Program-made: the position numbers and the translations under genes
The notes under the pieces: generated by a model
The model's input: the letters and a program-made list of their open reading frames with translations, nothing else
What the model was told of the DNA's origin: nothing
The model's database searches: none
Origin: COE1 sp964445375
Lineage (GTDB): Bacteria > Bacillota > Clostridia > Lachnospirales > Lachnospiraceae
Direction: 5' to 3'
Assembly: GCA_964445375.1 (NCBI GenBank)
Contig: CAYUKO010000010.1
Span: forward strand, 1 to 47,012
DNA: 47,012 nt
Shown: positions 32,732 to 40,785 of the stretch, in pieces
Numbering within the stretch: position 1 is the stretch's first letter
How the letters are laid out: every line of letters begins with the position of its first letter

Positions 32732-34267
32732 CTAAAATTTAGCATTTTTTACTCTTTTTAATTCCATCTTATTCTGATACATCTGGCTATCTGCAGATGC
32801 AATTGCTTCATCTATTAACTGATTAAAACTCTCCAGTGCCTTTGCATACTTTTCTTTTAAATTGATGCCAGTCATCAGAACACAGAATTCATCTCCGAAC
32901 TCATGGTCCAGATTATCATTTACCATTTTCAGATTATTTACATCTAAATACACAATACCAAACTGTTCATCATAATAATCCATATTACTGTATTCGTCCA
33001 GTTGTTCCAGATATGCTGTTCTGTTTCCAAGCCCCGTCAACCCATCCGAATACGCAAGCTTACTAATCAGATTATACTTTAATCCTTGTTCTACTATCTT
33101 ATAGGTTTCTATCTGACTACTGATAGCAAAACATAAACTTAATATCAGCATACCCACTCGAATAAGGCCTGCTCGATCCATTTGATCTACATTTGACGAT
33201 CTTATTGACTCAAAGATAGCAAAAAACCACAAAGCACATACCCCGGAAAACTGCAATGCACAATTTAATAACGGTTTCTTTTCCTTCTTCAACCTCACAA
33301 GCATTCGAACAATCCAGATAAGTAATATTAAAATGGTCGCAAACATAATGACCATGGTTCCAGCAATCATATCATGCAAATCTTTTATTCCACTATACTG
33401 CACAGCGATACAAAGATACATAAATCCAATATAAATATATCCTATGATTCGATATTGAAAGATTTTGTATTCACTGTTCAAATATAATAACAACGGCATA
33501 TTACTAATCATCATAAGCATATTATCCATTAATTGTAAAATGCGCATGTCATCAACACAAAACTGTAATACATTGGTTTCAATCAAACACCATAATCCGG
33601 TCAAAAAAGCATATAACCCAATCCATGCAAGACCATGATGTTGCTTAGCACGACCATATGTAGGCAGAAAATCTGATACGCTCAGGACAAGACCAAGCAG
33701 AACCAATAATAAACTGATGACAATTCCAAATATCTTATCCTTGAAGATTCCAAGGATAATTTCTGCCTTATCCCCAAGCAACAGCGAATCTACCGTAATA
33801 GCATCTGTATCATATACCATAAAAATCTGCATTTCCAGACATCTTTGTGAATACTTTGCATTTATAGTCATTACATTCCAAAGATTTCCAGGTGATTTAT
33901 TATACAATCTGGATTCATATACCTGTGTTTCATAAATCACATCTTCATCTACTAACACTTTTGTATAGACATCCTTGGAACGATACACCAGATTGATATC
34001 TGCATCCATTTGTGGAAGTTGATAATAGATGGACAACACTCCACTTTCTGTGTTCATATATTCTCCCAGTTTTTTGACATTTACAGGCTGCATTCCTTCT
34101 TTTTCCAAAGTCCAAGATGCTGAAATATCCTGATATTTTTCTTCTTGTACCTTCTGCATCTGTTTTTCTCTGCTTATGCCAATTAACACCAAGATAGAGA
34201 GCATTCCTAGTAATCCAATTACATAGAAAAAGGCCATTGTTTTCCCTTTATTCATAGTTTTCTTCAT
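32732..34267 (-). pseudogene. Degenerate GGDEF membrane protein, two in-frame deletions
   Basis: At 511 residues this is a close paralogue of 30888..32591, with the same extracytoplasmic and 7TM regions. The GGDEF domain is damaged. HEFGDEFC replaces a segment spanning HDFGDD to GGDEFC (26 residues lost), so half of the GG motif and the helix before it are missing. QLIDEAIASAD lacks another 30 residues. Both breaks fall between short repeats (GGAGATGA and GATGAAGC), typical of replication slippage or microhomology deletion. The frame remains open, so a stable sensor without cyclase activity is possible. The ATG at 34267 follows AAAGGAG. Confidence 0.8.
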
Positions 34268-34370
34268 AACTGACTCCTTTACCTTTAAGGAAAATAATTC
34301 ATATATTTTTATTATAATTGTCTGAAAACTATGTTGCAACTAAAATCCTTTCTTTTGCTTCCTTTTCATT

Positions 34371-35639
34371 TTATGATATAGAAAATACTACTCCAAAGCT
34401 CATTCCATCTTCTCTTCGTTCTGCAAATATCTCGCCGTCCATTTTATGCATAATTTGTCTGCTGATATAAAGTCCAAGCCCATTTCCAGGCTTTTCTCCA
34501 ACGTTGCTGCCACGATAAAAGCTATCAAAAAGATGAGGCAGCTCCATCACCGACACAGCAGCTCCCGTATTAAATACACGAACTACCTGACAATAATCTT
34601 CTTCATAGAAATCAATCGTTATCCGCTTTCCATCACCATATTTAAAAGCATTTTCCAACAGATTCCCCATAACCTCAAAAGCTTTCTCCATGTCTCCTTT
34701 CAGCAATTTATTATCATACTGCCCAATTTCGAACTCCGTTAATGTTACCCCTGCTTTTGGCTGATAAACTGTTCTGATTTTTTCTACAAAAGCTTTCAAA
34801 TAAAAGTCTGTATTCTCCACCTCAATGGTTATGATTTCTTCACTTGACGCACTAACAATCTCCTTTACAAACTCCTCTATCTCTTTTGCATGATTCTCAA
34901 TCTGTATTGCCGCCTCATATCTCGTTACATTTGAGTCATAAATATCCTCTTTTAATGCCTTGGCATAAAGCTTAATCGCACTTAATGGAATCTTGATATC
35001 ATGGGAGATAGACAGCAGTAACAGCTTCTTTTCCTTTAATAACTTTAATTCTTTTGCTTTCGAATCACTAAGTGTGTCACGAAGCATCGCAAGTCCCCAC
35101 AGAAAACGCCCAAAAAAGCGATTCTTATTCTCTTCCAAATCCATTGCCAAATGTCCCTTTGAAAGTTCAAATGGCATTTCACTCATCTGATAAAAAGGCT
35201 TTAAAATATGTATCCGAATATAAACTAACAAAGAAAATACCAACAAAAGTGCCACAAATAAAATACTTTCTATCAACCATATCATGTCATCATTCTCTAT
35301 TTCTAATATATAATCAAACCGTACGTAACCCTTTATTACATTATTAATAATTAATGGTTTTATACTGCTATGTGCTCCATTTTTATTTACATAAAAAGTT
35401 GCAACATTTCCTTCATCTTCCGCATCCAGAAATGTCACATCTTTCAAAAATTGATATTCTGATACGTCAAGAGCGGCAACCTCAGCTCCCTGCTCAAGTT
35501 GCCGCATAACTTCACGAATCTCGACTTTATATTGCATGTTTTCTTTTTTCTGTTCTTGTTGTGTTGTAATCCAAAGCAGTATTGCAATACTCATATACAC
35601 TAGAGCCACTGCTATCATTAACACATTATATTTCTTCAT
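34371..35639 (-). CDS. Sensor histidine kinase
   Basis: A 422-residue kinase. Two membrane helices (about 6-26 and 121-140) flank an extracytoplasmic loop of about 95 residues. HAMP-like and coiled segments lead to the H-box LSISHDIKIPLSAIKLY (H213), the N-box GNLLENAFKYGDGK, and the G-boxes LFDSFYRGS and PGNGLGLYISRQI. It pairs with the response regulator that it overlaps by 14 bases. The Bce-like ABC genes upstream in the operon suggest sensing of a peptide or cell-envelope stress. Confidence 0.94.
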   Translation of the reverse strand: MKKYNVLMIAVALVYMSIAILLWITTQQEQKKENMQYKVEIREVMRQLEQGAEVAALDVSEYQFLKDVTFLDAEDEGNVATFYVNKNGAHSSIKPLIINNVIKGYVRFDYILEIENDDMIWLIESILFVALLLVFSLLVYIRIHILKPFYQMSEMPFELSKGHLAMDLEENKNRFFGRFLWGLAMLRDTLSDSKAKELKLLKEKKLLLLSISHDIKIPLSAIKLYAKALKEDIYDSNVTRYEAAIQIENHAKEIEEFVKEIVSASSEEIITIEVENTDFYLKAFVEKIRTVYQPKAGVTLTEFEIGQYDNKLLKGDMEKAFEVMGNLLENAFKYGDGKRITIDFYEEDYCQVVRVFNTGAAVSVMELPHLFDSFYRGSNVGEKPGNGLGLYISRQIMHKMDGEIFAERREDGMSFGVVFSIS

Positions 35640-36306
35640 ATTTGTATCCCACTCCCCACACCGTCTGTATTCTCCTTGGATGCTTGGAATCTTCTTCTAT
35701 TTTATCACGTAAGGTCTTGATATGAACGGTCAATGTCTGATTCTCACTAAAGCTGTCCATTCCCCATACTTTCTCAAATAAAAAGTCTTTGTGCAGCGTT
35801 CTTCCGGGATTTTCAACTAATAACAGCAGCAATTCATACTCTTTCACCGTAAGAGATAGCTCCTCTCGATGAAGAAACACCTGTCTTTTTTCTTTATCTA
35901 TCGAAACTGCACCAGAATGCAGGATGGTATTCTTTTGTTTCAAATCATAATTCCGTTTCATCAAGGCCGTGACCTTTGCAAGCAGGATATCCATATCTAT
36001 CGGCTTTTCTATATAATCATCCGCACCAAGCATAAAGCCATTCATCTTTGATTCTTTTTCCACTCTTGCACTTAAGAAAAGAATCGGCACACTGCTTTGC
36101 TCTCGAATCGCGCTACAAACCGCAAATCCATCTATCCCAGGCAGCATGACATCAAGAACAACAAGTTTGGCCTTTTCTTCTTCCCAAAATCGTAATGCCT
36201 CTTCTCCTGAGAAAACGCCTTTCACTTGATATCCTGCTTTTTCCAGAAAAGTACACATCAATTTATTTAATTCCTGTTGATCTTCTACCAAAAGAATATC
36301 CGTCAT
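35626..36306 (-). CDS. OmpR-family response regulator
   Basis: This 226-residue protein has a receiver domain with phosphoacceptor D52 (LVVLDVMLPGIDG), acidic pocket E8-D9 (LLVEDQQ), and the conserved Lys/Thr region in LFLSARVEKESKM. A C-terminal winged helix (SLTVKEYELLLLLVENPGRT, then SENQTLTVHIKTLRDKIEED) binds DNA. It should activate the permease-ATPase genes upstream; a fitting direct repeat lies in their promoter (39566-39585). Confidence 0.95.
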   Translation of the reverse strand: MTDILLVEDQQELNKLMCTFLEKAGYQVKGVFSGEEALRFWEEEKAKLVVLDVMLPGIDGFAVCSAIREQSSVPILFLSARVEKESKMNGFMLGADDYIEKPIDMDILLAKVTALMKRNYDLKQKNTILHSGAVSIDKEKRQVFLHREELSLTVKEYELLLLLVENPGRTLHKDFLFEKVWGMDSFSENQTLTVHIKTLRDKIEEDSKHPRRIQTVWGVGYKYEEI

Positions 36307-36332
36307 TCTTTCATACCTTTCTATACACCTGC

Positions 36333-37103
36333 TTAGAATCCCATTTCCATCAACCAGTTAGAGATTCTTCTTTCACGTTCCTTAATCTCGCTATCTTCGC
36401 CTAATTTGCCAAAGGTAATCTCTCCTTTGATATTTCCATCTTCTATATATAACACACGATCACTTTTTGCCGCAACCTTCATATCATGTGTTACAAGCAT
36501 CACAGTCGTACCTTCCGCATTGATACGGTTCAGCTCCTTCATAACTTCCTTGGAATTCTGCTGATTTAACGCTCCTGTCGGCTCATCAGCAAAGATCATT
36601 TTCGGCTGATTAATCAGACTTCGACAGATACACGCTCTCTGCAGCTGTCCGCCTGATACCTCATTGATATCATTTTCTGCAATCTCACTGATTCCGAGCT
36701 TCTTCATAAGTTCTTTTGCTCTGTCATTTATAATTGCTCGATTATCTTTCCCTTTCCCCTTTTTCGACTGATATGCCGGAAGAATAATATTATCATAAAT
36801 ACTTAGGTTCTTAAGCATATACATCTGTTGAAAGATAAATCCCATCTCATCCAGACGCATGTCACTCATCTGTACAGCATCAAGACTCATTAAATCCTTC
36901 CCGAAAAAGTTCACGCTTCCTGCTGTTGGCTTATCCATCCCACTTACGGCATAAAGCAAGGTAGATTTACCGGAACCACTTGGTCCCATAATCGCTACCA
37001 TTTCTCCCTCCTGAATCTCCATATTTACATTACGAAGTACGTTATTTTGTCTTTTATTCACGATATATGTTTTACACAAATCCTTTACTACTAAGGAACT
37101 CAT
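36333..37103 (-). CDS. ABC transporter ATPase (Bce-like)
   Basis: A complete 256-residue ATPase. Walker A is GPSGSGKST (40-48), the Q-loop FIFQQMYMLKNLSIYDNI, the signature VSGGQLQRA, Walker B MIFADEPTGAL, and the H-loop MLVTHDMKVA. The DEPTGALNQQNS sequence is typical of LolD/MacB/BceA-type ATPases. It works with the FtsX permease 37124..39499. The C-terminal extension after 225 (EITFGKLGEDSEIKERERRI) is short and basic. Confidence 0.95.
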   Translation of the reverse strand: MSSLVVKDLCKTYIVNKRQNNVLRNVNMEIQEGEMVAIMGPSGSGKSTLLYAVSGMDKPTAGSVNFFGKDLMSLDAVQMSDMRLDEMGFIFQQMYMLKNLSIYDNIILPAYQSKKGKGKDNRAIINDRAKELMKKLGISEIAENDINEVSGGQLQRACICRSLINQPKMIFADEPTGALNQQNSKEVMKELNRINAEGTTVMLVTHDMKVAAKSDRVLYIEDGNIKGEITFGKLGEDSEIKERERRISNWLMEMGF

Positions 37104-37123
37104 ACGTTTACCTACCTTTCTTT

Positions 37124-39499
37124 TTATTCCATGTTATTAACTTCCTTTGCGTCGACTTTCTTCACTTCTAAAGAACATAGAAACGCCGTAACCCCAGTTA
37201 CAACTAACAATAATAATGGATAACATACATACGTCTCCAACGGTCTTACTTCCAACTGTATTTTATTTGCTCCCATCAACGCAAAGATTCTTCCTATTGT
37301 AACTGGTGCAATCACCTTAGATAACACGGTTCCTAACACAATTGCAAATACCAGAATCAACAGAATTCTCTCTATTTGCCATGCTCGAATACTCTTATCG
37401 GAAAAGCCAATGCTCTTTAGCATAGCGATATCACCCCGCTCCTTTGTCATCATAGCTTTCATCATCAACGCAGTCATCAAGCTGTTAATTATAAGCACCA
37501 TCATTATAATTAGATTTGTCAGAAGCTGTACCGTATCTGCTACACCACCATTCATTTCATTGACATAGTCCAATGTTTGAATGACTTTATAATCCGGAAA
37601 AATTTCTTTGATACGCTCACAAGCCTCTTTACTACTCATATCTGCAATCTCTACCTGAATACAAGGCACACCTGAAAAGTAATTCTCATCCATCTTTGCC
37701 ATACGGCTCACACGAAATCCTTTTCCCATATTCATCATGGTCTGATATGTTCCTGTAATAATAAATTCCTGTGTTCTATCAGCATAAACATATGTAATCG
37801 TATCTCCTATGGATACTTCCATCTCCTGTGCAGTAAGATCTGTAATCATTAATTCATCTTCTGTAACAGGTTCTCTTCCCTCTAAAACCACATAAGAGCG
37901 ATCCCAGGATCCAACCTCTTGTTCTGTATAATAAGATACTAACTCTTCTTCTTTGTTGGAATAACATGGAATCATATACCCCACATCTACACCCGTTTGA
38001 GCTTCCATGCCTTGTTCCCGTAAAACCTTTTCCATCTCCTCTAAATCTTTCCTTACAGAATCTATACTTTTTTCTGCCACATAATCATCACCCTTTCCAT
38101 TATTGATATAAACATCGGAAGAAGCCATTCCAAACAAAGTTGTTATTTTCTCCCCTGTCAAGGTATGTACTGCACTAAGTGGCACTAAAATTAATAACGT
38201 CCCAAGACAAAACGTAATGATTAACATCATAAAACGTTTCGAATTACTCAAAATATCATTTAAAGCCATATAAAAGCCCGGCTTCATCCATCCTCGTTTC
38301 CAAAGTCTTATGCGACTTATTGCCTGATAACGCTCTCCATTTGACCCATTTCTGATTGCGTCAATGGCAGAGTATTTTTTCAAGCTATTTGCACTGGAAT
38401 TGCTAAACCATAACACAACTCCAACAACCACAATTGCACACAAAATATGCAAAAAGACATTCTGTGCTACCTCACTTACAACCAAATTTTCAACAGAATG
38501 TGTTAACAACAGTTTCCCGAATGGAAAGCTTAAAATCACTCCAACGCTTGCCGCAAAAATGGAAATACCAAAATATTTGATCAGATATATGCTCTTAATT
38601 CCGCTATCTTTTAGTCCAATCGCTTTCATAATTCCAATTTCCCTGAAATCCTCCTGCAAGGTAAATACAATCGTAAATCGCAGTACCATAAAAGCAATCA
38701 AAATCAAGCAAATACTCACGATAATCAGAATTCCTGCAATCAGCATATCTATAATATAACTGGTAGAAATCAAGTCCTTTTCCAACGAAGAAATCACATT
38801 AAAATTCTGTTTCTGCCAATCAGACAGGAACTGCTTTCTATTCTCATAATTTACACAATATAGTTTTGTATAAATCAGATTATCCTGATTTGTAAAGCGT
38901 TCAAAGTCCTCCTTACAGATTAGCAACCGCTTAAATCCCATGAATTCTGTTCCAAATACCACATCCTTGGTAATCGCTGCAATTGTAAATTCCTGCGTAA
39001 CTTCCCCAACCCGAATACTTACCTTATCACCTATCTGCAAAGAATTTGCCTCTGCCTCAACCTTTGCAAAAGCAATCTCTCCTGCTTTTAACTGTATTGG
39101 ATGACCATCTTGGTCAAATACTTTCATAAAATCATCTGATACAGCCTGTATACTCATAGACGCTGTTCTTTGATACTTAGAGTCCTCTGTATTTGCTCCC
39201 TCTACAATGGATATTCTCTCATTTGCTATATTGAATGTATCAATAATCTCATATTCTGAGATAGTTTCGCATCCCTTTAAATACTCTGCAATCTCATCCC
39301 CATCTCCGTTAGCCAGTGCAAGCGTAACATAATCCGGCACCTTGGAAATCTCCATAAAATAGTCAACCGCTCCTGTTACCGTAATCAGATTGCTCACGCT
39401 GCTTGCCAGAAACATGGTCGCCATCGCAATAAACAGAAACAATATGATATTCATGGTTCGTTTTCTTCTTAACTCATTCCTTAAGATTCTAAAAAACAT
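37124..39499 (-). CDS. FtsX-like ABC permease (BceB-like)
   Basis: A 791-residue permease with ten predicted membrane helices: one at the N-terminus, three around 255-375, one around 418-440, and the FtsX core plus the last helices after 650. Two extracytoplasmic domains (about 50-245 and 445-640) lie between. Such proteins move or extract lipid-associated compounds such as peptide antibiotics. It is the first gene of the operon, before ATPase, regulator and kinase. The ATG follows AAGGAG. Confidence 0.92.
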   Translation of the reverse strand: MFFRILRNELRRKRTMNIILFLFIAMATMFLASSVSNLITVTGAVDYFMEISKVPDYVTLALANGDGDEIAEYLKGCETISEYEIIDTFNIANERISIVEGANTEDSKYQRTASMSIQAVSDDFMKVFDQDGHPIQLKAGEIAFAKVEAEANSLQIGDKVSIRVGEVTQEFTIAAITKDVVFGTEFMGFKRLLICKEDFERFTNQDNLIYTKLYCVNYENRKQFLSDWQKQNFNVISSLEKDLISTSYIIDMLIAGILIIVSICLILIAFMVLRFTIVFTLQEDFREIGIMKAIGLKDSGIKSIYLIKYFGISIFAASVGVILSFPFGKLLLTHSVENLVVSEVAQNVFLHILCAIVVVGVVLWFSNSSANSLKKYSAIDAIRNGSNGERYQAISRIRLWKRGWMKPGFYMALNDILSNSKRFMMLIITFCLGTLLILVPLSAVHTLTGEKITTLFGMASSDVYINNGKGDDYVAEKSIDSVRKDLEEMEKVLREQGMEAQTGVDVGYMIPCYSNKEEELVSYYTEQEVGSWDRSYVVLEGREPVTEDELMITDLTAQEMEVSIGDTITYVYADRTQEFIITGTYQTMMNMGKGFRVSRMAKMDENYFSGVPCIQVEIADMSSKEACERIKEIFPDYKVIQTLDYVNEMNGGVADTVQLLTNLIIMMVLIINSLMTALMMKAMMTKERGDIAMLKSIGFSDKSIRAWQIERILLILVFAIVLGTVLSKVIAPVTIGRIFALMGANKIQLEVRPLETYVCYPLLLLVVTGVTAFLCSLEVKKVDAKEVNNME

Positions 39500-39551
39500 C
39501 CTCTTTCTCCTTCATTTGCTCACCGGTATAAGCGTTCTTAAGCTTGATGAT

Positions 39552-39585
39552 AGTTTAACATGGGAATTCTTAAATAATCCTTAAG
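39552..39585 (-). promoter_or_regulatory. Response-regulator site and promoter of the Bce-like operon
   Basis: The plus-strand repeat ATTCTTAAATAATCCTTAAG (39566-39585) contains two copies of AT(T/C)CTTAA spaced 11 bases apart, the usual spacing for OmpR/PhoB dimers. On the minus strand a -10 TAAACT (39552-39557) follows, with the repeat taking the place of a -35. The linked regulator 35626..36306 is the likely owner. Confidence 0.65.
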
Positions 39586-39603
39586 TATAATTTTTTTCTA
39601 TCT

Positions 39604-39632
39604 AAAAAACACCTGTCTTGCAACAGATGTTT
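39604..39632 (-). terminator. Terminator of the toxin-antitoxin operon
   Basis: On the minus strand AACATCTGT and ACAGGTGTT (one G-U pair) form a stem with a 6-base loop, followed by TTTT. It lies 27 bases after the toxin stop. Confidence 0.75.
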
Positions 39633-39659
39633 CTACACTTTATACTTCTCTACTATATC

Positions 39660-40136
39660 TTAAATCTTTTGATCCTGTTTCAACTTATATAGTATTTTTT
39701 CAAGATTTATCTGTGTTGGCGTAAACTTAACTCCTCTTTTTATCATTCCTAACACTTTTCTTGCTTTTTGTTCTATCGCTTTTGCTTCATGTTCACTTGT
39801 AACCCGCATTGGATTTCCTGCAATTGTATATTCTCGTTCTACATATTTTTCTGTAATCGGAAACATATCTGCAATTAAAAAAGCACTTTTCTTATCATTA
39901 TCCAATTTTGCAATATGAATAACATCACATGATTTTCCCTGTATTAATTTTGCATCAACGATTTTTTGAAATTTTTCAATTTTACTACTCATAGGAATCA
40001 TCCAATATATTCCTTCATCCGTATCCTGAAAACAATAATAGTGTGGTCTGTTCTGCTCCTTATTTCCTTTAAGATATGGTTCATTCATATCTTTAAAAAA
40101 TTGATCCTTTATTATATATAATCCTGTTTTTACCAT
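39660..40136 (-). CDS. cptN: Type III toxin-antitoxin toxin, CptN/ToxN-AbiQ type endoribonuclease
   Basis: A 158-residue protein that I read as the toxin of a CptIN-type type III system. Its central region, YWMIPMSSKIEKFQKIV (44-60), fits the ToxN/AbiQ core, where 'P-L/M-S/T-S-xxx-K' contributes the RNA-cutting site. It continues with CDVIHIAKLDNDKKSAFLIA and MFPITEKYV. Known members cut RNA, are held inactive by their repeated antitoxin RNA, and can abort phage infection. The toxin call is supported mainly by the context: a 46-nt RNA repeat pair, promoter and terminator lie directly upstream, the standard layout. The ATG follows AAGGAGAAGGT. Confidence 0.82.
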   Translation of the reverse strand: MVKTGLYIIKDQFFKDMNEPYLKGNKEQNRPHYYCFQDTDEGIYWMIPMSSKIEKFQKIVDAKLIQGKSCDVIHIAKLDNDKKSAFLIADMFPITEKYVEREYTIAGNPMRVTSEHEAKAIEQKARKVLGMIKRGVKFTPTQINLEKILYKLKQDQKI

Positions 40137-40151
40137 ACCTTCTCCTTATGT

Positions 40152-40180
40152 AAAAAAGTGATTGCCCAGCAGCAATCACT
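40152..40180 (-). terminator. Terminator between antitoxin RNA and toxin gene
   Basis: Minus strand AGTGATTGC/GCAATCACT form a perfect 9-bp stem (arms 40172-40180 and 40157-40165) followed by TTTTTT. In type III systems such a terminator lets most transcripts end after the antitoxin, so RNA outnumbers toxin mRNA. Confidence 0.85.
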
Positions 40181-40181
40181 C

Positions 40182-40272
40182 CAAGAATTACTTCGTAATT
40201 CTTGATTAACCACCACTACGTTACAGCTATTTCCTAATGATTAAAATAGCTCCTCATCATAAGATGAGGAGC
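40182..40272 (-). promoter_or_regulatory. Two strong hairpins downstream of the antitoxin repeats
   Basis: GCTCCTCATC pairs with GATGAGGAGC around a 4-base loop (40249-40272), directly after the second antitoxin repeat. CAAGAATTAC pairs with GTAATTCTTG around a triloop (40182-40204). Neither has a T-run. They may protect the 3' end of the antitoxin precursor or be processing signals; this is inference. Confidence 0.6.
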
Positions 40273-40276
40273 CAAA

Positions 40277-40368
40277 TCTTTCAACCCAACCATTTATATA
40301 CCGCATATTGGTCAGCGGTAATTCTTTCAACCCGACTACTTATATACCACATATCGGTCAGTGGTAAT
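40277..40368 (-). ncRNA. cptI: CptI-type antitoxin RNA: two 46-nt pseudoknot repeats
   Basis: Two contiguous 46-nt repeats (40323-40368 first, 40277-40322 second in transcription order) differ at six positions. In each, TACC(A/G)C pairs with G(T/C)GGTA (stem 1, positions 3-8 with 19-24), and CC(G/A)A pairs with T(C/T)GG (stem 2, 12-15 with 34-37), giving an H-type pseudoknot. Differences 7/20 (A-T to G-C) and 14/35 (G-C to A-T) are compensatory; the other two (30, 32) fall in unpaired positions. Type III toxins cut such precursors into single-repeat units that wrap around the toxin. Known CptI RNAs have, from recall, two repeats of about 45 nt. Confidence 0.88.
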
Positions 40369-40379
40369 CTTCTAATATT

Positions 40380-40408
40380 AGTATATTAACCAATATTCTG
40401 ATTGTCAA
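40380..40408 (-). promoter_or_regulatory. Promoter of the toxin-antitoxin operon
   Basis: Minus strand: -35 TTGACA (40403-40408), 17-base spacer, -10 TATACT (40380-40385). This near-consensus promoter places the start at about 40373, just before the first antitoxin repeat. Confidence 0.85.
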
Positions 40409-40449
40409 TGAAATCTCAATATTTTAAAATTATTTTATTTTTATATCAT

Positions 40450-40752
40450 CTACAATCTTATCCCTTTATACGTAACATATCTTATAAATAAGAACTTCTT
40501 CAGCCCAAACACCACGGTTTCCTCGTATTCCAGCCTGTAATTCGGCAGTAATACTTCTCCCAAATCCGTTTGATGTCCTTTGTATTTCTTCTTTGTCTTA
40601 AGGAATTCTGCCTGTTTATCATTTGCCAGATATACATGTAGCTCCGTTACATCAAAATCAGAATTGTTCACTTCTACCGGTTCCACAATGATGTTTGTCT
40701 TCTTCTTTTCCAGCATATATTTCTCTAATGCCGGTTCATATACAAATTGCAA
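40450..40752 (-). CDS. Small hypothetical protein
   Basis: A 100-residue protein with a beta-rich pattern and no cysteine. Its start (YEPALEKYMLEKKKTNIIVE) and middle (HVYLANDKQAEFLKTKKKYK) distantly recall small HesB-like or CC/Se-motif proteins, but the metal-binding cysteines are missing, so I make no assignment. The start codon is TTG at 40752, preceded by GGAGG 7 bases away. It follows the GH36 gene by 33 bases and is the last gene of that operon. Confidence 0.7.
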   Translation of the reverse strand: MQFVYEPALEKYMLEKKKTNIIVEPVEVNNSDFDVTELHVYLANDKQAEFLKTKKKYKGHQTDLGEVLLPNYRLEYEETVVFGLKKFLFIRYVTYKGIRL

Positions 40753-40785
40753 GTCTTTTCCTCCGTACTGCCTTCCTATGCTTCT

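Noticed and set aside
40277..40368. Two repeats considered as a CRISPR remnant
   Set aside because: The repeats are directly adjacent with no spacers and show compensatory changes in a pseudoknot. The downstream ToxN-like gene fits a type III antitoxin.
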